Assembly (NCBI GenBank): GCA_012934845.2
Contig: WNNJ02002694.1
Span: forward strand, 264,967-328,966
Source of the DNA: Pomphorhynchus laevis
Taxonomy: Eukaryota; Acanthocephala; Palaeacanthocephala; Echinorhynchida; Pomphorhynchidae
Reading direction: 5' to 3'
Length of the DNA: 64,000 bases
Shown here: positions 24,001-36,000 of the stretch, piece by piece
Numbering within the stretch: position 1 is the first letter of the stretch
How the letters are laid out: each line of letters starts with the position of its first letter
Program-made: the position numbers and the translations under genes
The notes under the pieces: model-generated
The model's input: the letters and a program-made list of their open reading frames with translations, nothing else
What the model was told of the DNA's origin: nothing
Databases searched by the model: none

Positions 24001-27000
24001 AAATATTTTAATACTTTTATTATCAATAAAAAGATAATATTGCTATTATCAGTTTAAGCATATTTTAACCTTTTTATTATCAATTTAAAAATATATTTTT
24101 ATAATCAGTTCAAAAATATTTTAATACTTTTATTATCAATTAAAAGATAATATTGCTATTATCAGTTCAAGCATATTTTAATCTTTTATTATCAATTTAA
24201 AAAATATATTATTTCAAATATTTTAATATTTTTATTATCAATTAAAAGATAATATTTTAATATTTTAATTTTCAATTAAAAGATGATATTGCTATTATCA
24301 GTTCAAGCATATTTTAATCTGTTTATAATCAATTAAAAAAATCATTTTTATAATAAGTTCAAAAATATTTTAATATTTTTATTATCAATTAAAAGATAAT
24401 ATTGCTATTATCAGTTCGAGCATATTTTAATTTTTTTAATTTCAATAAAAAAATCATTTTTATAATCAGTTCAAAAATATTTTAATATTTTTATTATCAA
24501 TTAAAAGATAATATTGCTATTAACAGCTCAAGCATATTTGAATCTTTTTATTATCAATTAAAAAAATCATTTTTATAATCAGTTCAAAAATATTTTAATA
24601 TTTTTATTATCAATTAAAAGATAATATTGCTATTATCAGTTCAAGCATATTTTAACATTTTTTTATCAATAAAAAAATTTATTTTTATAATCAGTTCAAA
24701 AATATTTTAATATTTTTATTTTCAATTAAAAGATAATATTGCTATTATCAGTTCAAGCATATTTTAATCTGTTTATAATCAATTAAAAAAATCATTTTTA
24801 TAATAAGTTCAAAAATATTTTAATATTTTTATTATCAATTAAAAGATAATATTGCTATTATCAGTTCAAGCATATTTTAATCTTTTTATTATCAATTAAA
24901 AAAATCATTTTTATAATCAGTTCAAAAATATTTTAATATTTTTATTATCAATTAAAAGATAATATTGCTATTATCAGTTCAAGCATATTTTAATCTTTTT
25001 ATTATCAATTAAAAAAATCATTTTTATAATCAGTTCAAAAATATTTTAATATTTATTATCAATTAAAAGATAATATTGCTATTATCAGTTCAAGCATATT
25101 TTAATCTTTTTATTATCAATTAAAAAATATTTTTATAATCAGTTCAAAAATATTTTAATATTTTTATTACCAATTAAAAGATAATATTGCTATTAACAGT
25201 TCAAGCATATTTTAATCTTTTTATTATCAATTAAAAAAATCATTTTTATAATCAGTTCAAAAATATTTTAATATTTTTATTATCAATTAAAAGATAATAT
25301 TGCTATTATCAGTTCAAGCATATTTTAATCTTTTTATTATCAATTAAAAAATATATTTTTAGAATCAGTTCAAAAATATTTTAATATTTTTATTATCAAT
25401 TAAAAGATAATATTGCTATTATCAGTTCAAGCATATTTTAACCTTTTTTTATCAATTAAAAAAATATATTTTTATAATCAGTTCAAAAATATTTTAATAT
25501 TTTTATTATCAATTAAAAGATAATATTGCTATTATCAGTTCAAGCATATTTTAATCTTTTTATTATCAATTAAAAAAATCATTTTTATAATCAGTTCAAA
25601 AATATTTTAATATTTTTATTATTAATTAAAAGATAATATTGCTATTATCAGTTCAAGCATATTTTAATCTTTTTATTATCAATTAAAAAAATCATTTTTA
25701 TAATCAGTTCAAAAATATTTTAATATTTTTATTATCAATTAAAAGATAATATTTATTATCAATAAAAAAATACTTTAATATTTTTATTATCAATTAATAG
25801 ATAATACTTTTTTTATCACTTCAAAAATATCTTTATCTTTTTATTATCAATTACAAGATAATATTTATTATCAATTAAAAGAAAATTATTATCAATTAAA
25901 AAATAATATTTATTATCAATTAAAATATATTGTTTTTATCAATTAAAATATACTTTAATATTGTTATTAAACAAAAACAATTACATACTGAAGCTTCGCT
26001 TGAAATAATTATCCCAACGATTATCCCATAGATAGCCACAACTTCACAAAAAATAATGCTGATTAGATTCTTTGTTTTAATTTGAGGTACATACACGCCT
26101 CCACCGATTATACTAGTACCAGTGCAGTATACTCCACTGAAAAAATACGAAAATACGATGTCTTTTAAAACCTTACAATTGACTTGATTTTTTAAGAGTT
26201 CAAATTTATATTTTATAATATTTTTTATTTTTGTAAGATTTCAAAATTTAAAATTTAATAGAAAAAATAAATAAATTTAAACTCAAAATTTAAATTTTAA
26301 ATTCAAAATTTAAACGATATTTAAATATCGTTTCTCAGGTTCAGAAATTTCCTGTGGGCCATAATCATAAGACAATATTGGAAGCTGATCGAGTGAAGCT
26401 AGCATGATATTGGTGTTGCCCTCATTAGATCGATGGAGATGCGCTGATATAAAAGTGTGACCGTCACAGCGTATCCGATGTCGCTTGTCCAGTCCATATT
26501 ATTCGTAACTCGCTTGTGAATAATATGAATTAAATGAATAAAATTTAAATTGATTGTAATTTAACATTGATAGTAAATTGTGATGGCTGAAATCTGATTC
26601 ACAAAAGTGAACCTTTTATAACAATAAACGAATTATTAGTATCAACCACTTCCCGCCTCACTAGTCGAGTAACATATCTGGGGTTCACCATTACGGTGAA
26701 CTAGTCTGCGAAAATTGACCTGGATAGACTTAAACTTATCCTGAAGAGAGCTAGGTGGGCCCTGAAACAGGCCCAGCATCTGTCATTAAAAAGGATTGTC
26801 CAAGTACGTCTTTGAGCACCTGATCAATATCAGGATTATTTTTTTCAAGAGAACGCTTCCTAGAGCAAATACTAAGGTTTCTCAAGCTCCTTATCTCAAT
26901 ATTAACTACCATAGTTCACCTCGACTAGACCCTTAAAGGGATAAGTGAAAGACCCCGAATGGTTCGGTCAGATGGAAGCGCGCTGGTGCGGCCGGGGGCT

Positions 27001-30000
27001 CAGATCCGTCTAGACCTGAGGCCGTAGAGTTATAGTGAAGACTGAATGGACGAAGAGACAGAATTGCATTAAAATATAGACTGACTTAATTTATGTATCT
27101 TATTATTAATCTTGTATTTTTTATTAAGAAAACCTATTATTATTGTTTGTTTCCCCGTCTACTCTTGTTGAACGTTCAATTTCTTAACATATTATGTATG
27201 ATAAAAGGTAGAAGCATCTAATATGAATGAAACAAGTAGTGAATCGTAGTTTGGCTTTATATAATTGGGATTCACTGGATGTATCTAAAGAAATTCAATT
27301 ATTAACGGGATGTATTAATGCTGTATGCGCGTATACACTTCCACATAGAAAACTTAAATTGACGAATCATTATCCTCTTTGGTTTACTCCGCTGATTAAA
27401 GATTTACTTGAATCAAAGAGAAAGGCTTACAAAAAGGTAATGGAAACGTATTTGGTTAGCGCACTACAAAGCTAATACTACTGCCACTACCAACATGAGC
27501 ATTTATGTCACCCAATAGAACGAGGGAATTTCTCACAGGAGTACTATCAAGCAGAGCCTGAAAATCTTCCACGAAGACTGCGTATTCCGAGAAAATGTTG
27601 AGAGCATACGCACACACAACAGTTATCCCATTTCCCTCTTTGACTAAAAGGCTCAGAGACTCATTTATTTCGTTCACTGGGTTAAACATCTCTACCACGA
27701 ACGACAACTGGGGACTTGTAAGTATCCCTATACCGCATGCCGTCGCTTTCCGTAGGTAGTTCCCATATAGCTCAAGGTCCAACTTTGATCCAAAAGTGTA
27801 GTTTCAGTTAAAGAATAATGAAGAGAAATCACTCCGACTATTTCTAAACCGAAGCGAACCATCTCTCCAACTAATTCTGATTTATTTCCCGAAAGCGAGA
27901 TGACATTTCAAGTTCATACATGAGGCTAGTCTGCTTGGGATGTTGATGACTTTTTCGCTGTCTCCGTACAACTGCCTGGTCACACGGCACCCGACAATGA
28001 AAACTCCTCTGGTCAGTGGTGAGTTGACCATGGTTCTTCGCACTTAGTTTATGTTTTGTAAATTTGTCGTTTGTTTTTTCATTGTCTTGGTTTGTTTGTT
28101 CAGCTATCTCTCGTTCCCGATATTCTGTGATGATCCAACATCGTCACTGTAAGGAAACAGGTCTCCGTGACTCTCTTCAGCCATTTTGTCCATTGTCCAA
28201 TTTGCCGTTCATCTGAGTGATTTTGTTTGTCCGGATATCTCCAGTTCCCGATATCCTTTGATGATCCAACATCGCTATTGTAAGGAAACAGGCCTCCGTG
28301 ACACTTTTCCGCCTTTTCGTTCATTGTCTAATCCGCCGTTGGAGTCATCTGAATGGCCTAAGATAGTCTATATAAGGACTATCCCTACGATCCATGCAAG
28401 CCGGCCAATTATTTAGCTGTTGATAGACAAATGTCGAATATACGTTGCTTTAACCGCTCTACGAAGATACTAATTGGCAAAAGGGGCAAGCATAATACTT
28501 AAGCGACTGGCACCAAGCGACCCCCATTCGTTTTAACGGAAAAATCAAAACAAAATTGTTCCCCCTCTCTTGTTCGTTTTTTGAACTCAATACTGTAACG
28601 TTATTCTTTTTCTCTTTTTTTCGATTGTGAAATCTCTCTTGTAATATTAATGTTTCATGCGTGTGCATTTTACAAGCTAATATAGTTGCTTGTTCTTAAA
28701 AAAATATTTTTAATTGTTAAAAAATAAAAATTTTACGACAGTGATAAGTATGTATTAGTCTATTCAACACTCTTTTCGTCTTAGTCTATTCAAAACTCGT
28801 CCCATTCTTCATAAAGCTGATATGCTCCTTGATATCTTCGATCAATTATCTATCGATATTCTCTGCATTACTGAATCCTGGCATTGTGACTCCGACGATC
28901 TTGCTATTCGTCGTCTATGTCGCTCTGGTTGTTCTTTAGTTGATTCAACTCGTCCAATTGCCTCTCATACATCTACTGATTTTAACCATGGCGGTATAGT
29001 TGCCATTGCTCGTCACCCAATGTCTTTATGTAAAATTAACGTTAACATCCGTTACACCTCGTTCGAATTACTCATATGCAGATTATCAACTCCTTTCCCT
29101 CTGGAACTTGTGATTGTATACCGTCCAGGTTCAGTTGCCCCATCACGTATCTTCTTTAACGACCTTGCAGATCTAATGTCTCACTGTTCATTGTCTTATA
29201 CTCCTTCTTTTGTTCTAGGTGACTTTAACATTCGTCTTGATCGCCCGGCTGACTCTGACTATATCACTTTAACTAATCTTTTTTCTGATTTTAACTATAA
29301 ATTACTTTCAACAAGCCCAACTCATATTCTCGTCGGTGCTCTCGACATCATTGCTGTCCCTATCTGCTTCAATGACTATACTTCCTTGTCAATTACTGAT
29401 CCCGGTTTGTCCGATCATTTCCTTGTCACTCTTACTCTTACTCGTCCCCATCTTCCTTCTCCGCCTCCACCAATATCCACACCAAGTCGACCCTGGAAAC
29501 TTCTCGATATCCCTATTATCTGCACAGCCTTACTCAATTCTTCACTCTTTTCACTTCCTCTTAACTATCTCTCTCCCGATGATCTCTGCATTCTGTTTGA
29601 TTCTGAACTTATGTCTATTATCAATAAACTTCTGCCTAGTCGACTCCGACGCTCTCAGTGCTTGCGCCATGCTCCCTGGTTCGATTCTGACTGTAGTCTT
29701 TCTAAGCGTCGACTCCGTCACTCTTTTCGTGTGTATAATCGCTTTCTTAAACGTTCTCCCAACTCACTCCCTCCAAATATCCGTGATTCCTACTTTTCTC
29801 CACGCCGTTCACATCTCATTCTTATACGTACTAAACGTACTATCTTTTGGCGAAATCAACTCGAGTCATCTTCCAACTCTAAATCTCATTGGAAAATCTT
29901 AAACTCAATTCTTTCACGATCATCTACTTGTAATATAAATCCTGATGATTTTTCTTCTTATCTACAAACTAAGCTATCTAATTTACTTTCCCTACTACCC

Positions 30001-33000
30001 GTAGCCCCTTGTACCCACTCTTCTCTTTAAATACTTCCCTCCCAGAACTATTCCACCTTCTTCCCGTTTCGTCTGATGAAGTTTCTTCGGTTCTGCTGTC
30101 ATTACCTAATAAAACCTCTCCTTCTGACCCAATTCCAACTCACTTGCTTAAAAATATCTGCTCCTCTATCTCACCCTTCCTAACCACATTGTTCAACTCG
30201 TCCATCCGTAGCCGTACATTTCCTTCCATCTGGAAATGCGCCACTGTTCGTCCTCTCATCAAAAAGCAATCTCTCGACTCCTCACTACTATCTTCGTACC
30301 GTCCAATCTCACTTCTCCCAACCCTCTCTAAACTCCTTGAGCGTCTCGTTCTCAAGCAAGTTAATACATATCTCTTTTCCTCTAACTTGTTTCCTCCCTT
30401 CCAAGCCGCTTTTCGCTCTAATCACTCTACTGAAATTGCCTGTCTTAAAGTTTATAATGACTTACTCATCTCGCGCGATCATAAATTATGTAGTGTCATA
30501 GTTTCTCTTGATCTATCGTCTGCTTTTGACATCGTCGATCACTCGATTCTTCTACATCGCCTTCGTCATGATTATGGCTTCTCTTTACCCACTGTATCAT
30601 GGTTTTCTTCATATATGTCAAACCGTACATTTCGCGTCTATTCTAACTCTTCTCTCTCCCATCCTTCATCCATCCCGACCGGTGTTCCACAAGGCTCCGT
30701 ATTAGGCCCTATGCTTTTCTCTCTTCTTCTCGGTGACTTGTCTTCGATTTCTCATAAATTTAACTTCCATGTTATGCAATATGCTGATGACATTCTCATA
30801 TATGCTCACGCACCTGCTTATCGTATTCATGATCTTAGTGTTTCTGTTTCCAGCTGTCTTGTCTCAATTTCCAACCATCTTTCTTCCCTTCGCCTTTCTC
30901 TGAATCCTGATAAATCTAAAATTATGTGGATCCTACCTCGAAGCTTCGGCGTAGAACCTCCTTCCGTATCACTAAATTCTACAATTCTTCCTATCGTTGA
31001 TAATCTCGTTTTCCTAGGCTTTCATTTCGACAACCGACTTTCACTTAAACCTTTCGTTAGTTATAAAGTACGCTCATCTACCTTGATACTCCGCAATCTC
31101 CGTCAAGTTCGTAGATTGATCGATTTCCCTTCTTGTATGACTCTCATATCTTCTCTTCTTTTCTCAAGACTTGATTATTGTCTTAGTCTATTTTCTAACT
31201 CACCTAAATCCACTCTTCTTCCTTTACAACGCATCATCAACGCTGCCGTTCGAGTTCTCCTCCGTCTTCGTCGTTTTGATCATACATCCTACTATCTTGT
31301 TTCTCTTGATTGGCCTACCATTTATTGTCGTGTTCAAATTCGTCTTCTTATCATTGCTTTTCGCCTTATAACTTCTCATACCCCTTCATTTCTCAACCTT
31401 CCTTTTCTCGACAATTCTCGTACTGTGTATTGTGCTCTGCGTTCCCGTAATTCCCTTCTTTTACATGTCCCAATCTACTCTACCTCTTTTGGCTTCCGCT
31501 CCTTCGTTGTGGCTGCTCCTCTCTTGTGGAATCAACTGCCTATTCATATCCGCCAATCAACATCTATGCCGTACTTCAAACGCCAAATTCAATTTTATTT
31601 CAACAATTAACTAATTACCTGTGACCTTTGATGTTCTTTTTTTTGTTTGTTAGTGGTCATGTAAGCGTGCATTTTGCACGCATTTGCCACGTTAAATAAA
31701 TTATTGTATTATTATTAAAAAAAATTTGGTTTCTTATAAACATACAAGGACTGCGTTTCAGAGGACTGCGTTTCAGAGGACCGCGTTTCAGAGGACTGCG
31801 TTTCAGAGGACGTAAGGTCGTACACCCAGGGTACCTCCCGGGTTGAGCACTCGCGCGGAAGATTACAACTTACTTTGTGACACAAAGACAATCGAAACTA
31901 ACAATTGAACGTCGCCTTGTATGCCCAAAGGAATACCGTCTAACCAGAGGCTATGCTGTGGATGTAATGGTCCATCAGCAAAGTGCAAAGGTTGCAAATG
32001 TGCGAAGGCAGGAGCTCCTTGCGTTAATTGCCGTGCACCTGAATGTAACAATAGCGTGCATATTGGACCTCAGACAGTGTGTTTAACCTCTGCTGCTGAA
32101 CCAGTAGGTAGAGTGCGGATTTGAATCCCCTTACTGATAGTGGCAGTACACGGACAACTGATAATCCAATTGTAGATAACTTGCACGAGCCTGTTGATAG
32201 GCAGTCTCTTTCACTTCAGGCGATTTATGATGTGGTGATACAATGGAGGCCTAGTGCGATGCGACTCCCAAGATGTGCTGCGTCGAATGAATTCGTTGAA
32301 ATGCTTGCTAGCCTCTATCAGATTGCAGCCGAAGCTGATAACCATGATATGTTTGCACTTAAAAAGGCCACTATTTTGTCCCGGTGCGTTTTGCAACGTC
32401 GTCCATCTAGAAAGGTGTCCGAGATCCGAAAAGCACTGGAGCGCAGAATCAGACTATGGAAAAATGGCAGATTCGTCGATGTTTTCAATGAGGCAAGAAT
32501 ATTACAGCGACGTTGCATGCCTATGCGTTCGAGCCCACGTACTGATGATTGGATAAAGCGCTATGTCAAGTTGGTCACAAGTGGAAGGCTGTCAGCGGCG
32601 AATGCCATATTGGAAGAGAACCAACAGTCGAGCATTCTAGATCCTGATTCGATTGTCGATGGTTTGACTGTACGTGAACACCTGCAGAATCTACACCCAA
32701 CAGCCGCAGATGCTGATGCGTCCGCTTTATTACAACGAGATTTGCCGAATGTTAGAGAGCATCATCCTTCGCTCTTCTCTGTCATAGATGGGGAAGCTAT
32801 CATCCGAGCGGCCAACAAAACCTCAGGTGGAGCTGGCCCATCAGGACTGGATGCGATGGCTTGGAGACACCTCCTGAATAGCTTCTCCGTGCATTCCAAG
32901 GCTCTAGCGGATGCTTTGGCAAATTTTGCAGTGAGCCTTAACACTATTCAACTCAGCCCTCGGATGTTAGAGGCGTTTACTGCTTGCCGGTTGATATCAA

Positions 33001-36000
33001 TACCAAAGAATAATGGGAAAATTAGACCGATTGGTGTATCAGAGGTTGTTCGCCGCATTGTCAGTAAAACCATATTGTCCTGCGTCAAAGATGATCTTCA
33101 AGACGTAGCCGGGATTGTCCAACTTTGCGCATCCCAGCGAAATGGGATCGATTTTGCGATTCACTCGCTTCGCGATACGTATTCTTCTAACCAGAGCTAT
33201 GGACTTCTCGCTGTCGACGCTAAGAATGCGTTCAACTCTGTCAATCGAAATGTTATGCTACACAATATCAAACACACTTGCCCTGGGCTAGCACAGTCCT
33301 TATCTAACATTTATGCGGGCGACGCAGAACTGGTACTTGGTGGTGGATCTTTAGCATCGTGCGAGGGAGTAACCCAGGGAGATCCCTTAGCCATGGCTGC
33401 CTTCGCAATGGCATCCTTACCATTGATAAGTATGATCAAGCAAGTCGTGCCAAACATTGTTCAGCGTTGGTTTGCTGACGATGCGAATTTTGTAGGTTTG
33501 CCTGAGGATCTGTTGCGTGTATGACAACTTCTCCAAATCCAAGGACCAAAATTCGGATATAATGTGAACTCTAGCAAAACCAAGATGCTCCTTCATCCGC
33601 AATCCGAAGGGGTGTATCCACTTCCCGCAGACATTGAGACACGGTTCGATGACATCGAGGTGTTAGGTGCGCCAATTGGCTCAGGCGAATTTGTAAAGGA
33701 AATTACAAAAATTAAAATATTAAAGTGGACTGAGCTTGTTTCTCGTATATCTACTGTATCACGATTTGATCCCCATGCTGCTTTCTCAGGATTCAATAAG
33801 TCAATACAATGGAAATGGACACACTTTATGAGATCGACACCAAGTGAAACGGATCTGTATTTGTCCTTACGGGATACTATATTCAGTAGTTTGGCTCCCT
33901 CACTTTTCGATCAAGATCTAAACTCAGTTATGCACGCGTTGATTTCGTCACCAATTTCAAAGGGTGGAATGGGCATTGTTGATCCAGTAAGCGCAGCTTT
34001 GACCGAGTTCGAAAGCTCGAAAAAATTTTGTAAAACATTTGATAGTGGGCTACAAGGTGATCTTCTCAGGGATGCTCAGAATAACTTGACAAAAGAGTTG
34101 AATCAAGAACGACAAAAAGTTGTGGATGAGCGTTTGGCATACATTCGATCAATCTTACCTGCCTCAATGCATCAAGCCCTGGAATTTGCACTGAGACAGG
34201 GTGCTTCCTTTTGGATTAGTGCAGTTCCAGTGAAAGCTGAATTCAGTCATTTGTGTCCACATGAATTCAGAGATGCTCTTGCGTTGCGATATAGCTCTGA
34301 CCCTATCGGGATTCCCAAGGACAAGTGTGTGTGGTGATGATGCGAAACTCCCACATTTGCTTTCGTGCAAGCGAGGAGGTGTTGTAATAACAAGGCATAA
34401 CGCCTTACGCGATTTCTTAGCCACCGAAATATCACAGGTGTGTACTGGGGTTGGTGTCGAACCGATATTACAACGGGTAGATAGTGATCACTGTTTTGAT
34501 CATCGGGTCACTTGTCGAAGTGACGACGCGCGACTCGACATCGTCTGCATTGGGATTTCTGACGCCAGATATGAGCGAACGTTCTTTGACGTTACGGTTT
34601 TCAACCATTTTGCTCCATCGTGTGCGTCTACGAGAAAAGCTGCATTTGATTTTCATGAAGCGAGAAAAAGATCAAAATACGCGGAACGTATCATCGATAT
34701 CGAAAGGAGTAGATTTATGCCGCTGGTGTTCACGGCTTCTGGTGCTGCGGGACCCGACGCCATGGTTTTGCTCAGGACAATTGCTCGATTGCGTTCATCA
34801 CGTGAGAATAAAAGCTATGCTGAATGCCTGTGTGGCCTCAGAAGGTCCATAAGTTTGCTGCTGTGTCGTGCTGCCTCACATGCAATCAGAGGGTGCCGGT
34901 CGACTAGGGGTCACCCATATAGTCGTGGATCCGAACGGATGGATGATTCTAATGTTTTAGAATAAATAATAATACATAACAATGTTAAATGTATATTGGC
35001 CCATTTGAGGGAACCATATGTTGTAATTAATAATATATTTAAAAAAAAATTATTAGCGTTATCCTTGCAAAGATGACTTCTCGATGTGTCCGTGGAGCTC
35101 GATCAGCTATAAATCGTCCTCAAAGGGATTTATGTTTAATCAATGAAGAATAATTTAGTGACTTTTTGAATATTAAAACTGGCTTGGTGAGGTTTTTTTC
35201 TTTAAAATTGTAAATTAAGGCCCATTTGCGGGAACCTATATTAATGTAATAATATTTATAATAAAAAATATAAAAAAAATTATTATGTAATATATCGGAG
35301 ATCGACATGGAATTATTATCGGAGATCGACATGGAATGTGATAACTTTCATCCCTCCTTTTTCGATACGATAGATGTAGCTGCAATTCAACTTAGTGCTA
35401 AGCGCACTACAGGCGCTGCGGGTCCTTCGGGTGTTAATGCTTTATCATGGCGGCAAATGCTAACCTCATTTGATAGGGATTCATTACAGTTGGCCTCTAC
35501 GTTGGCAGACCTGACAAGGCGAATTGCTAGTAATAGAGTTCCAAAACATTCAACAGAAGCGTTAATCGCTAGTCGGCTCATTGCCCTTGATAAAAATCCT
35601 GGTGTTCGACCGATCAGAAAAGCTGAGGCATATAGGCGCATAATGGCTAAAACGATTTTAAATGTCATTTCTCATTTCATTAAGTCAATTGCGGGTAATT
35701 CACAACTTTGTGCAGGTCAAAAGGGAGGTGTCGAATTCGTTGTGCGAGATATGCGTGAAACCTTTGTTAATTCGACCTCGTCATGTTTACTTTTAATTGA
35801 TGCACATAATGCTTTTAATAGAATTAATAGGAAATTAGCTCTCCTCAATATAGAAAAGATATGCCCTGCTTTAGCACGATTCCTGCAGAATACGTATAGT
35901 TTAGATCCAATCTTAGCCATTGACGATGATTATCTGTTATCAAAGGAAGGTTTCACGCGAGGCGACCCTTTGGCAATGGTAGCATTTGCGGCAGCAACGA

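Larger units (their letters stand above)
28780..31727 (+). mobile_element. CR1/L2-like LINE (family F), nearly complete ORF2
   Basis: Contains an AP endonuclease and a reverse transcriptase in two overlapping frames, a 3' hairpin and an AT-rich end. The frame is open to about 28780, but no ORF1 was found upstream, so it is probably 5'-truncated. It lies in V-ATPase intron 3, antisense to the gene. A reversed and far more decayed copy is at 40640-43490 and another piece at 53200-54640. Placement with CR1/L2-like LINEs is by motif style only. Confidence 0.9.
31811..35040 (+). mobile_element. LINE with restriction-like endonuclease tail (element A)
   Basis: Domain order: cysteine-rich N-terminus, reverse transcriptase, zinc-knuckle-like region, then a C-terminal PD-(D/E)xK-like domain. 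There is no AP endonuclease. This is the plan of the early-branching, often site-specific non-LTR elements such as the R2 group; the exact clade is not resolved. About three lesions break the reading frame. The 3' end has a short UTR with 'cccatttgagggaacc' and an A-rich end. Confidence 0.8.

Noticed and set aside
32211-32396. Minus-strand open frames inside the LINEs
   Set aside because: Shadows of the reverse transcriptase and endonuclease frames on the plus strand.
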